Positions 19,202 to 28,022 of a DNA stretch of 64,000 nucleotides are shown here, in pieces. The notes under the pieces are model-generated. The model was not told the DNA's origin and ran no database searches. It was given only the letters and a program-made list of their open reading frames with translations. Both the position numbers and the translations under genes were made by a program. The DNA comes from Novipirellula caenicola (GTDB lineage: Bacteria; Planctomycetota; Planctomycetia; Pirellulales; Pirellulaceae): positions 124,001 through 188,000 of the forward strand of contig NZ_BAABRO010000010.1 of NCBI RefSeq assembly GCF_039545035.1, read 5' to 3'. Numbering within the stretch: position 1 is the stretch's first letter; each line of letters starts with the position of its first letter.

Positions 19202-20611
19202 TTAGGCAGTGCCCATGCCAGGGAACGCCACCATGACGCCGACAATCAACGGATCCGTCGAAGTGCTTTGTCCGGAAAATTCTGTCGAACCGTTGGTGCT
19301 ACGCGTCCACTCGTTGCTATGTCCGCCGCTGCCACCGAAACGGAAACATCCGATTCGAATACCGCCGCTCGCGCTGAACTGATCCTTGTGCTGTTGGAAG
19401 GTATTTTCGGACATGCTGATTTTGAAGCCTGGTTTGTAGACCACGGCGAGTCCTGCCACCTGTGTCGACAGCAATCCGTTCTTACCAAACAGAGCGTTTT
19501 CAGGCCCCTTGGAAACCCAAGGACTGGTAATTACCCATCCCTGGCCATCGGAACCTTGTTGGGCTTTGGCAAGATTGCTGATAAATCCACCGTCGTACCA
19601 CGCCCCTGGAGTCACCGGCACAACGGTCGAGCTCTGTGCGGTGATCGTCACCTCGACTGATTTGTCGTTCTGGGCAAGGTCAAATTCCGACCACGAACCA
19701 CTCGATTCCACACCCCAAAACGGGGTGCCGTAGCTGGCGCTACCGCCAGCCCAACTGCTGGAGGTTGACGAGTTGCCTTGGTTCGCACCCAGCGTCAAAC
19801 TGAATTGGCCCTTCGTTCCATTGGCCAACGAATCACGCCACTCGGACGCGTTACCGATCGTGTAGTCGGGAGTCCATTGCAGATTGCCAGCGCCATCGGC
19901 AACCTTTGCCCACCCCCGCGGCGCCGGATCGTTAACCGGGTTGCCAGTTGGCAGCTTGGCCGCTTCCTGAGCTTCCTGTAACGATTTGGGTTGGTAGCTG
20001 CGGACCAAACTCTGATAGGCATTTTGAGCCGCGGTTTGGGTTTTCGCCGCTTGATCCAATTGATCGTCCCATGATTTCCCAGCGGGGCTGTTCAGCCAAT
20101 CCGTGATCGTGGGGTACTTGGCCGCAAAAATGGCTCCCCCTTGATTCTTGGCGAAAACGTATGCCTGATTCATGTCCGAATTTACTTGGCTCACGGCGCG
20201 CTGAGCCTTGATGACTTGATCCTGCAATTGTCGAAGATCGTTTTGTTGTTCCGGACTCACCTTCCAAGTCACATGCGTTAACACTTGACGATAGGCATCA
20301 AAGAACGATGCTGCTTGTGCGTCGTAGGTTCCTACGGGTGACCACATCGGCATGATGCTCACGACCTGGTTTGCCGCGGGCGAGATCTGGCCCATTGGAA
20401 CCGGATCGAAATGGGCATCAATCGGAGACGCATACAGTTGCAGATTACCGGGGAACGCCTTCGATTTGAGCTGATTGTACGATTGCCCAAATAAATCATC
20501 GTTTAACGTCGCGGCCTGAGCCACTTGACTCATCATCGGCATCAATGACGCTGCGCCAGCGATTGCACCCGACCGTGCTAAAAATATGCGTCGCGAGATA
20601 GAAGGTGACAT
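19202..20611 (-). CDS. Tat-type exported protein of unknown function, paralogue of neighbour
   Basis: 469 residues from the ATG at 20611, with GGAG about ten bases upstream. The N-terminus SISRRIFLARSGAIAGAAS carries a twin-arginine and a hydrophobic stretch ending SQVAQA, so Tat export is likely. A coiled-coil-like Gln/Ala-rich region (~100-205) is followed by PRGWAKVADGAG...LQW, a Ser/Gly-rich patch (SSTSSSWAGGSASYG), TPGAWYDGGFI, and LFGKNGLLSTQVAG. The last residues DPLIVGVMVAFPGMG are hydrophobic. I do not recognise the family; cofactor binding in the cytoplasm before export is one reason for a Tat signal but none is visible here. It is the upstream member of a paralogous pair whose other member uses a Sec signal. 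Confidence 0.8.
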   Translation of the reverse strand: MSPSISRRIFLARSGAIAGAASLMPMMSQVAQAATLNDDLFGQSYNQLKSKAFPGNLQLYASPIDAHFDPVPMGQISPAANQVVSIMPMWSPVGTYDAQAASFFDAYRQVLTHVTWKVSPEQQNDLRQLQDQVIKAQRAVSQVNSDMNQAYVFAKNQGGAIFAAKYPTITDWLNSPAGKSWDDQLDQAAKTQTAAQNAYQSLVRSYQPKSLQEAQEAAKLPTGNPVNDPAPRGWAKVADGAGNLQWTPDYTIGNASEWRDSLANGTKGQFSLTLGANQGNSSTSSSWAGGSASYGTPFWGVESSGSWSEFDLAQNDKSVEVTITAQSSTVVPVTPGAWYDGGFISNLAKAQQGSDGQGWVITSPWVSKGPENALFGKNGLLSTQVAGLAVVYKPGFKISMSENTFQQHKDQFSASGGIRIGCFRFGGSGGHSNEWTRSTNGSTEFSGQSTSTDPLIVGVMVAFPGMGTA

Positions 20612-20730
20612 GATAGAGATCTCCAATTGCAGTGCGGAAAGGGGAGCCTGCCATCGTGAAGAGTCACCCCTTCGTGCGATGGTTGATCCGACATTTGGAT
20701 CATCCCCGAAATTGTTTCAAGCATCGAACC

Positions 20731-20781
20731 ACCCTCAAGTGTCAATCGAGTGTTGATGCGGTGGCGCGCAACCCTCAAGTG
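20731..20781. promoter_or_regulatory. Direct repeat upstream of the Tat-exported gene
   Basis: ACCCTCAAGTG occurs twice, at 20731-20741 and 20771-20781, 40 bp apart and about 120 bp upstream of the minus-strand gene starting at 20611. Two copies on the same face of the helix at about four turns suit a dimeric regulator, but this is speculative. The remaining bases of the 679-bp gap (20612-21290) show no convincing gene. Confidence 0.3.
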
Positions 20782-21290
20782 AACCAATGCGCACCCCCGG
20801 TGCATCGCTTGGGTGCAACACAATGCCTCGGATTCGCATTTCTATCTCAAGAGATATCCGACGTGACCTTCGCGTCAGCGAACGCCAGCAACATGAAATT
20901 CGCGTGAATCCCTGGCAAGAAGGCGTTGAGGTTCATGTCAGCAACACCGTCCGAAATGCGTTTTCAGTAACCGAACCCCACTTCGCATCTAGCTTACCGG
21001 CTTCCGAATGAAAGCAAGGCAATGTACCTGGCAAACGTGTGTTATCACCATATTTCTTGCTCAACGCCGTTACGGAAAACAAAAGACAAAGTATCAGACG
21101 AGGAAGCAACGCGAGTGCATGCAATCGCACCGAGCAGCGGCGTGGAGGACACGGCATCGATGGGGATCAAAGCAAAACAGTATTCGCGCTATGGTGCACG
21201 TTTGACGCATCGATATCGATTGGTTAAACACGATGCAGCCGACTCCGCCGGGGGGTGACTAGCTGACTCTTGGACCGATGGAGAGTTTCA

Positions 21291-22130
21291 ATGCCCGCTG
21301 ACAACGAATTCGCAATGGATGTTGCGGTCAATTTGCCGCGTACTGATCACGCGGCAAGCACCGGTTACCACTTGTTGTTGCAGGCGTATCGCTACGCGTT
21401 GAACGTGCAGGACGAGTTGTGGGACTTTGCATTGGAGATCGATTTGATTTGCTCATCGGGGCTAACCATCAACGATCTGCGTTGGTTGGTCGCTAAAGAC
21501 TTCTTGGCCCACGGTATAGAAACATCGGTTCGCGGCGATCCACATCGTCGTTTCCAACTCAGCGAAGGGTACAACTTCGCCCCGACGACGTGCGTGATGT
21601 TGACCGAACGAGGCGCGGCGTTTGTCGAGCGGTTTTTGAATGAATGTTCATCGTCAACGAAGGCTGACCGAGACCACTGGTTTGCGGCAAGTTTTGAGGA
21701 GGCGTTTGCGGTGCATGAGAATAGGTCCGAGAGTGGACGCGATCGATTGCCTTCCAAGTCGGTCCTTTGCAACGTCAAACCTTGTTGGGACGCCGCCGCC
21801 CGAGAGCTTCGATTGGCCTCGACCGTGGTGAAACGCTTCCGCGTTCCTGCACGGAATCAAGAAACCATCCTTTGCGTGTTTGAAGAGGAAGGATGGCCCG
21901 AGTGCATCGACGACCCGTTACCCATCCACCGCAGCATCGCCCCCCAAACCCGACTGCATGATGCAATCAACCGGCTCAATCGGCATCAAGCCAACCCGCT
22001 TTTGAGTTTCCATGGCAATGGAAAAGGGACTGGGATCGCCTGGAAATCTCAAATCTCGTTTCCTCCCCCAAACGATTCTGCGTCCAGCAGCGGCCGTACG
22101 GTGTATTCGGGTCCCCGTGAACGCATTTAG
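21291..22130 (+). CDS. Planctomycete-type conserved hypothetical protein
   Basis: 279 residues from ATG 21291, with GGAG about eight bases upstream. No signal peptide or membrane segment. The N-terminal half (LLLQAYRYALNVQDELWDFA, then a DLRWLVAKDFLAHG winged-helix-like stretch) leads into a C-terminal block that recurs in many planctomycete proteins as I remember them: CWDAAARELRLASTVVKRF, then NQETILCVFEEEGWPECIDD, and RLHDAINRLNRH...SFHGNGKGTGIAW. The pattern of short helices and a terminal beta-hairpin suggests a DNA-binding or protein-binding winged domain. Function is not known. It stands alone on the plus strand before a structured gap. Confidence 0.8.
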   Translation: MPADNEFAMDVAVNLPRTDHAASTGYHLLLQAYRYALNVQDELWDFALEIDLICSSGLTINDLRWLVAKDFLAHGIETSVRGDPHRRFQLSEGYNFAPTTCVMLTERGAAFVERFLNECSSSTKADRDHWFAASFEEAFAVHENRSESGRDRLPSKSVLCNVKPCWDAAARELRLASTVVKRFRVPARNQETILCVFEEEGWPECIDDPLPIHRSIAPQTRLHDAINRLNRHQANPLLSFHGNGKGTGIAWKSQISFPPPNDSASSSGRTVYSGPRERI

Positions 22131-22291
22131 AGCGGGATTCGGCTCCAAAACATGCAAACAACGTATCACAATCCGCATATTACTGCACTGAGATACTCCA
22201 TAGAGCACTGTCAGCGCACATAAACGCCCAGTATTGGCAAGCGTTTTTGAAGACGCGACTAGATGTGTCAGGTAAACTCTTTCGATAGTGC

Positions 22292-22318
22292 GACCGTGAT
22301 TCCATCCGAATCACGGTC
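22292..22318. terminator. Perfect 11-bp hairpin in a structured gap
   Basis: GACCGTGATTC (22292-22302) and GAATCACGGTC (22308-22318) are perfect inverse copies with a CATCC loop, followed by CGATTTTCG. It lies about 160 bp past the stop at 22130. Further along, TGCACCTTC (22381-22389) pairs with GAAGGTGCA (22442-22450). The 430-bp gap to 22560 could thus hold a terminator and a structured leader or small RNA for the FAD oxidoreductase gene. No promoter is identified. Confidence 0.5.
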
Positions 22319-22560
22319 CGATTTTCGATCTAGGTACACAGCGATCAGGGGCCATGAAAGTCCCAATGGTTTACCGGAGATGCACCTTCGATTTTGGCGG
22401 CGGTGGCTGATGTCAATGATTCATCCAACCCTCGCTTCAATGAAGGTGCACCCCGTTGCACCATTGTGTCAGCTCAGATTAGCAACGACGTTCTGCTAAG
22501 TCATCTCAGTCGGTCTGCCTAGCAACCAAAACTACACATCTAAAATAAGACTTCACCCCA

Positions 22561-24564
22561 ATGAATACACGCTGCACTGGATCGTTGCTTCTACGATATT
22601 CACGTGTCTTAGCAGTTCTTGCGAATCGGACATGGCTCGCGGTTTTGGCATTGGCCCTGGTAAGCACGAGTACGCCGTCGTTTGGCGAAACGATTTTGGT
22701 GGAAGCGGAGAGTTTTTCCAACCGAGGCGGATGGGTTATCGATCAACAATCGATGGACCAAATGGGATCTCCTTATCTGATGGCGCACGGATTGGGCACC
22801 CCTGTTGATGACGCGACCACACAACTTAACGTATCGCAACCGGGTGAATACCAAGTCTGGGTACGGACACGCGATTGGTCGGGGCCATGGAAGACAACCG
22901 ACACCATTGCCTCCATGCAAGCGACGGGATACCCAGGTAAGTTCCAGTTGCAAATTAACGGACAAGCATTGGATCCAACCTTTGGTACCGAGCAAAGCGA
23001 TTGGCATTGGCAAGACGGCGGGAAGGTGCAACTGACGAGCCCCAAGAGCACCTTGACTCTCCACGATTTGACGGGTTTTAACGGCCGCTGTGATGCAATT
23101 TTGCTGACGAACGAAGCCGCTTTTGTCCCGCCAAAAACAATGGATGAACTGACGGCTTTTCGTCAGAACGTGCTCGGCCATAACGACAGACCTCGTGAAG
23201 CTGGCGATTACGACTTGGTGGTTGTCGGAGGCGGGATCGCAGGCATTTGTTCGGCCATCAGTGCAGCCCGCGCCGATTGCCGCGTTGCGTTGATCCAAGA
23301 TCGGCCGGTGCTCGGTGGCAACAATAGTTCCGAAGTGCGTGTCGGTTTATCTGGGCTGATCCGACAAAAACCTTACCCCAATCTGGGCAACTTGGTGGAT
23401 GAAATCAGTCCGGTGGGACACTGGACGCTATGGGATGCTACCGAGCATCCGTCTTGGCCTCGAGCTCAGGAAATGTTGCAAATGACCGAACGTTTCCCTG
23501 AAAAGAAGATTCACAATGCGGGACCCAAATCCAATTACGAAGATGACAAAAAGCTAGACGCGGTCAACGCAGAGTCGAATTTGACACTGTTCTTGAACAC
23601 CCATGTCAATGGCGTCGAGATGGATGGCGACCTTGTCACCGCCGTAGTCGGGCAAGACATACGAACCGGCGAACGCATGTGGTTCACCGGACGGTTGTTT
23701 GCCGATTGCACCGGCGATGGCAGCCTCGGAGCGATGGCAAATGCTGACTTCCGCCAAGGACGTGAATCCAAGGAAGAAACACAAGAGTCACTTGCACCGG
23801 AGGTCGCCGACGAATTGGTGATGGGGACATCGGTCCAGTGGAATTCGCGGACCACGGCATCCTCGACCTCGTTCCCCGAATGCACGTGGGCTGTTCAATT
23901 CGACGAAACGACATGCGTTGATACGATCAAGGGCGATTGGGACTGGGAAACCGGTGCCAACCGGGATCAGGTCGAAGAGATCGAGCGGATTCGTGACTAC
24001 GGGCTACGAGTCGTCTTTGGCAACTGGAGCGTGCTGAAGAATTCACCGAAATTCAAAGAGCGATTCGCCAATCGTCAATTGCAGTGGGTTGCTTACATCG
24101 GTGGCAAACGCGAATCGAGACGTTTGATGGGCGACGTGGTGCTGAAGCAACAAGACATCGTTTCAGGCAAAGAATTCGACGACGCCAGCGTTACAACGAC
24201 TTGGACGATCGATCTGCATTACCCCTCAAAACCGATGTGCGCTTGCGAGGCGTTTCAGTCAACGGCCAAAACGCTCAAGATCACCCCCTATCCCATCCCC
24301 TATCGCTGCCTGTACTCACGCAATGTCAACAATTTGTTTATGGCAGGACGGAACATCAGCGTGACTCATGTTGCGTTAGGCACGGTGCGAGTCCAACGGA
24401 CCACCGGCATGATGGGCGAAGTCGTTGGTATGGCGGCGGCAATTTGCAAGGAAGCATCATGCCAACCGCGTGACGTTTACACGACTCATCTCGAAGACCT
24501 TAAACAGCGGATGGTCGATGGCGTGCCGTCGAACCTCGTGTTGCGGTTAGGCAACACAGAATAA
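22561..24564 (+). CDS. Secreted FAD-dependent oxidoreductase
   Basis: 667 residues. An N-terminal hydrophobic stretch (TWLAVLALALVSTSTPSFG) acts as signal peptide. A beta-sandwich domain of carbohydrate-binding type follows (ILVEAESFSNRGGW, QPGEYQVWVRTRDW; ~40-190). The FAD domain begins with YDLVVVGGGIAGICSAISAA (~215-234), the dinucleotide-binding Rossmann motif, and continues with GGNNSSEVRVGLSG. NLFMAGRNISVTHVALGTVR near the C-terminus is the second FAD-contact motif. This is the FAD_oxidored (FAD-dependent oxidoreductase, xanthan-lyase-associated) class, common in planctomycete sugar clusters. The substrate is unknown. It is followed after 241 bp by the DUF1559 gene. Confidence 0.88.
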   Translation: MNTRCTGSLLLRYSRVLAVLANRTWLAVLALALVSTSTPSFGETILVEAESFSNRGGWVIDQQSMDQMGSPYLMAHGLGTPVDDATTQLNVSQPGEYQVWVRTRDWSGPWKTTDTIASMQATGYPGKFQLQINGQALDPTFGTEQSDWHWQDGGKVQLTSPKSTLTLHDLTGFNGRCDAILLTNEAAFVPPKTMDELTAFRQNVLGHNDRPREAGDYDLVVVGGGIAGICSAISAARADCRVALIQDRPVLGGNNSSEVRVGLSGLIRQKPYPNLGNLVDEISPVGHWTLWDATEHPSWPRAQEMLQMTERFPEKKIHNAGPKSNYEDDKKLDAVNAESNLTLFLNTHVNGVEMDGDLVTAVVGQDIRTGERMWFTGRLFADCTGDGSLGAMANADFRQGRESKEETQESLAPEVADELVMGTSVQWNSRTTASSTSFPECTWAVQFDETTCVDTIKGDWDWETGANRDQVEEIERIRDYGLRVVFGNWSVLKNSPKFKERFANRQLQWVAYIGGKRESRRLMGDVVLKQQDIVSGKEFDDASVTTTWTIDLHYPSKPMCACEAFQSTAKTLKITPYPIPYRCLYSRNVNNLFMAGRNISVTHVALGTVRVQRTTGMMGEVVGMAAAICKEASCQPRDVYTTHLEDLKQRMVDGVPSNLVLRLGNTE

Positions 24565-24645
24565 CCAATGCCAACGGCATTGCATCGGTTGGGAAGATTC
24601 CTTCCTAATCGAATCTCACCATCCATGGCGCTGCGGGGATCGCCC

Positions 24646-24657
24646 CCCGGCGCCGGG
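24646..24657. repeat. 12-bp GC palindrome upstream of the DUF1559 gene
   Basis: CCCGGCGCCGGG is a perfect palindrome in the 241-bp gap between the oxidoreductase and DUF1559 genes. A shorter hairpin AATGCC-AAC-GGCATT occurs at 24568-24582. They may be a termination or repeat structure. Confidence 0.35.
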
Positions 24658-24805
24658 AGCTTGTAGCTACCAAAACTCAAAATGTTCGGCGGTGTTTTGA
24701 GGGAAATTTCCACGATTCCCGCGTAGAGGGAATCAATGGAGGCGGAGTTAGACGAATTCAGCTCCTCCTATCCTGTATGTACAGAATCGAATTCGGAGTA
24801 TTCAA

Positions 24806-26008
24806 ATGAAGAGAGTTTCCCGACAAAGGGACGCGTTTACGCTCGTCGAACTGCTCGTTGTCATTGCCATCATCGGCGTATTGGTCGGGCTGCTGCTGCC
24901 TGCGGTTCAGGCGGCACGCGAGGCGGCACGTCGCATGAGTTGCAGTAACAATTTCAAACAAATTGGGCTGGCCATCCATAACTACCACTCGACCTACAAC
25001 AAATTGCCCAGGCATGGTTCGGGAACTGAGAAGCCAGGTGCCGCGACGTCGACCTATCAATCCGGCAACAATTCCCAGCTGAGTATCTTCGTCGGCTTGT
25101 TGCCCTTTTTCGAAGGCCAAGCGTTGTGGGATCAAATCAGCAATCCGTTACAAGGTCGAGCCGACGGAGCCACCAGCGGGTACGGCATTTCACCACTTTG
25201 GAATGCGATGGGACCGACTCCAGAGCAAGCGGCTTATGCCCCCTGGGTTACCGAGTTGCCAATGCTGCGATGCCCAAGTGATCCTGGATCCGGTTTGCCA
25301 GCGCTGGCCCGTACGAACTATGCCGCCTGCATTGGCGACACCGTCAGTTCCGAGCAATTCCTCGGCAACAAATGGTCCTCGGTGTTCAATAAGGTCGAAC
25401 CCGCTCGTGCCGAATCAGCACGTGCTCATCTCCGCGGCGTCTTTACGCCTCAAATGACGACGGCATTCCGAGACATCCTTGATGGATTGTCCAACACCGT
25501 AATGATGGGCGAAATCGCCACTGATTTAGGTGATCGCGACATCCGCACGCAAGTCATCGCTTCATCGGCGGGAACGACCGAAGAATTCGAGGACGGAGTC
25601 AAGATGTGTCGGCAACACGTCGATCCCAATCGGCCAGGATTCTGGTTGACCGGAACTCCGCTTGCCGATTCCGAACAGCGTGGTTTCCAGTGGGCGAGTG
25701 CTCACATCCAGATGACCGCGCATACAACCATTTTGTCGCCAAACAGCGAAGTCTGTATGCGAACCAACGTTTCGGGGTATCCCGCTTGCCTGCCGACGTC
25801 GAGTCGTCACCAAGGCGGTTGCCACGTGTTGCTTGCTGATGGTGCCGTGAAATTCATCACCGATTCGATCGACGCCGGCAACAGCGATCAGCCTGGTGTC
25901 AATCTTGGTGAAACCGGAGTTCGCACTCCGGGATCGGTAAGCCCCTACGGTATTTGGGGAGCCCTTGGAACACGTGCAAATCGTGAAACGGTCGCACCTG
26001 AGTTCTAG
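24806..26008 (+). CDS. DUF1559 pseudopilin-like surface protein
   Basis: 400 residues. The N-terminus is a type IV pilin/pseudopilin prepilin motif (DAFTLVELLVVIAIIGVLVG), with the next helix residues LLLPAVQAAREAARRMSCSN typical of the huge DUF1559 family of planctomycetes. The C-terminal segment (SSRHQGGCHVLLADGAVKFI) is the characteristic histidine-glycine and ADG motif of the family. The protein is probably processed by a prepilin peptidase and displayed or anchored at the cell envelope. The role of the family is not known. It is followed by a palindrome and a small lipoprotein gene, an arrangement typical of these loci. Confidence 0.95.
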   Translation: MKRVSRQRDAFTLVELLVVIAIIGVLVGLLLPAVQAAREAARRMSCSNNFKQIGLAIHNYHSTYNKLPRHGSGTEKPGAATSTYQSGNNSQLSIFVGLLPFFEGQALWDQISNPLQGRADGATSGYGISPLWNAMGPTPEQAAYAPWVTELPMLRCPSDPGSGLPALARTNYAACIGDTVSSEQFLGNKWSSVFNKVEPARAESARAHLRGVFTPQMTTAFRDILDGLSNTVMMGEIATDLGDRDIRTQVIASSAGTTEEFEDGVKMCRQHVDPNRPGFWLTGTPLADSEQRGFQWASAHIQMTAHTTILSPNSEVCMRTNVSGYPACLPTSSRHQGGCHVLLADGAVKFITDSIDAGNSDQPGVNLGETGVRTPGSVSPYGIWGALGTRANRETVAPEF

Positions 26009-26034
26009 GAACTCGCAGTACAGATTAGTCCATC

Positions 26035-26066
26035 GGACGCCTGCGGCCATATGGTCGCAGGCGTCC
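26035..26066. terminator. 32-bp near-perfect palindrome between DUF1559 gene and lipoprotein
   Basis: GGACGCCTGCG (26035-26045) and CGCAGGCGTCC (26056-26066) are perfect inverse copies, and the intervening CCATATGG continues the palindrome with one G-T pair. It lies 27 bp after the DUF1559 stop. There is no U-tract. It may partly stop or protect the transcript so that the pilin-like gene is expressed more than the lipoprotein downstream. Confidence 0.6.
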
Positions 26067-26128
26067 CTTCCTATCCCATTCTCAATGTGGCGGCGTTGAG
26101 ATTCATTTATCCAACGGAATTCAAAACG

Positions 26129-26314
26129 ATGTTGCGTCAAATTTCGCTCAGTCTAGTGTGCTTGGTCGTTCCGATGACGTTCACCGCAGCAGGATGCACG
26201 GGGTCCGCTGAAGGTCAGATTACGGCAACCCCTGATGAGCTTGCGGAGTTTCAAATCCAACAGCAAAGAGACATTCAAGCTGCTCAAGAAAGAGCCAAAA
26301 CCGAGAAACCTTAG
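26129..26314 (+). CDS. Small lipoprotein downstream of DUF1559 protein
   Basis: 61 residues from ATG 26129. A hydrophobic signal (ISLSLVCLVVPMTFTAAGC) ends in a lipobox-like FTAAGC, so the mature protein would begin with lipidated Cys 23. The rest is a short polar, Gln-rich chain (ELAEFQIQQQRDIQAAQERA) likely to be helical. Small lipoproteins of this kind commonly follow DUF1559 genes in planctomycetes. Function unknown. The upstream in-frame start at 26051 would place unlikely sequence before the signal peptide. Confidence 0.78.
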   Translation: MLRQISLSLVCLVVPMTFTAAGCTGSAEGQITATPDELAEFQIQQQRDIQAAQERAKTEKP

Positions 26315-26577
26315 TTTCGGCGTTGCTTAATCTGAAATATCAAGGATCGGCAAGGCGACGCGAGCGATCGTTTGCACGCTTCGTCTTGGCGGTCCCGTTT
26401 GGACGAGCCCATTAAAGGGCCCATTCTGGCGGTTCCATTTTGCGAGGCCGACGCCGAGGTCGAGGTCGACTTTCACCTGGGGGGCCTCCCGCGAATCAAC
26501 TGGTCCGCCGGTCGATGCGTTTTCTACACAAATCGCAAATTCATCGATCGAATCACGGGGGGATCAACCACGCTCGA

Positions 26578-27732
26578 TTACGACTCGAGCGTCGTGCCGC
26601 GGCGGATTGCGTTTCTGCCGAAGCGATCGAGGATAGAATCGGTAGCCTGATCGACTTGCGAGTCACGCCGATCGTTGTCATCAAACAAATCAAGTTGGCG
26701 AGTCCGAGAATTCGCGAGCGAGCTAACCCCCATCCCGACAAGCCGCACCGGTTGATCGATCCGAATTCGGGTGAACAAGGCATCGCGAACCGTTTCCCAC
26801 AGCATGTTGGTCGAATTACTCGGCGATGTGAGCGTCGCGGACCGAGAGAGCGTCTTGAAATCGCTGAATCGCAATTTCAAAGTGACCGTGCTGCAGTAGC
26901 GGCCATGGCGACGCAGTCGCCGTGCCACTTGTTCGGTCAACCGCAACAGGATCGCCTGCAACACTTCGTTGTCGACGACATCGGCATGGAACGTGGTCTC
27001 GTGCGAGATCGACTTCGCCTCGCGGTCGGGAACCACGGCGCGATCATCTCGCCCCCAAGCCAGTGCGTACAAGTGGTTGGCCGAGCTTGGCCCCATCGTT
27101 CGCGTCAACTGGTCGAAATCGGCATGACGCAGATCCGAAACACGATAGATACCGAGCTGCCCCAAACGTGCCTCGGCTCGCTTGCCGACGCCCCAAATTT
27201 TGTCGATCGACAGCGGATCTAGAAAGTCATGGACCTTATCGGATTCGACGACGGTAAAGCCCCGCGGTTTGGCATGACCACTGGCGACCTTGGCGATAAA
27301 TTTGTTCGGTGCAACGCCGACGGACGCGTTCAGCCCTAATTCACCGAGGATCGCCTGCTGGATCTGCTGCCCAATCTCGACAGCGGAACCAAAAAGTGCT
27401 TGGCATCCCGTGACATCCAAAAAGGCTTCATCAAGTGACAGCGGTTCCACGACGGGGGTGTAGCGGTGAAAGATTTCGCGGATTTGTCGCGAGATTCCTG
27501 CATACACTTCCATGCGAACGGGCACAACGACGAGATGTCGGCAACGTTCGAGTGCCGTTTTCATTGGCATCGCACTGAAAACGCCAAATCGACGTGCCTC
27601 GTAACTGGCAGCCGCCACCACACCCCGGCCCGTGGCACTGCCACCGACCACGATCGGCTTGCCACGAAGCGAGGGGTTATCGTGTTGTTCCACCGACGCG
27701 TAAAACGCGTCCATGTCGATATGTAAAATCAT
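26578..27732 (-). CDS. dinB: DNA polymerase IV (Y-family translesion polymerase)
   Basis: 384 residues, slightly longer than E. coli DinB (351). It replicates across damaged or mismatched templates with low fidelity. Motifs in order: ILHIDMDAFYASVEQHDNP with the first metal Asp pair, the nucleotide-contacting YEARRFGV, EPLSLDEAFLDVTG with the catalytic Asp-Glu pair, and the thumb/little-finger start (GVAPNKFIAKVASGHAKP, GVGKRAEARL). The C-terminus ends in a polar tail without a clear beta-clamp-binding motif at the very end; QLDLFDDN before the tail is a plausible clamp motif. It stands alone, with the 263-bp gap before it on the other side of a lipoprotein gene. No LexA box was identified. 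Confidence 0.95.
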   Translation of the reverse strand: MILHIDMDAFYASVEQHDNPSLRGKPIVVGGSATGRGVVAAASYEARRFGVFSAMPMKTALERCRHLVVVPVRMEVYAGISRQIREIFHRYTPVVEPLSLDEAFLDVTGCQALFGSAVEIGQQIQQAILGELGLNASVGVAPNKFIAKVASGHAKPRGFTVVESDKVHDFLDPLSIDKIWGVGKRAEARLGQLGIYRVSDLRHADFDQLTRTMGPSSANHLYALAWGRDDRAVVPDREAKSISHETTFHADVVDNEVLQAILLRLTEQVARRLRRHGRYCSTVTLKLRFSDFKTLSRSATLTSPSNSTNMLWETVRDALFTRIRIDQPVRLVGMGVSSLANSRTRQLDLFDDNDRRDSQVDQATDSILDRFGRNAIRRGTTLES

Positions 27733-28022
27733 GTGCCACAGTCTAACGGATGACCGTCATTGTGTATCGCTCACGCCGCTTCGATTTTGACCACTTCGCT
27801 TTTCACTCGTTTGCGGGTCCCCAAGTGTCATTTTAGAGCCTCCCTCGATGGCGAAGCTGCCACGTGCGTTATCGACACCCGCCTTCGATATTGTTTGGTT
27901 AGGTTGCTCGGTTATAAAGAAGACCGCAGAAACGCAGTCAACTCATCAAAAATTCCGGTTTCGGAATCCGCTCTACTGCGAAAAAAACAGAAATACAAAA
28001 TCGCAACCGACCGCGAGGAATC

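Noticed and set aside
20632-20907. 91-codon ORF in the gap upstream of the Tat-exported gene
   Set aside because: No ribosome-binding site, no coding-like composition; probably chance.
22263-22499. 78-codon ORF in the structured gap before the FAD oxidoreductase
   Set aside because: It crosses the perfect hairpin, has no ribosome-binding site and no recognisable feature.
26440-27222. 260-codon plus-strand ORF opposite dinB
   Set aside because: Antisense to an intact Y-family polymerase with all motifs; the product is Arg- and His-rich and resembles nothing known.
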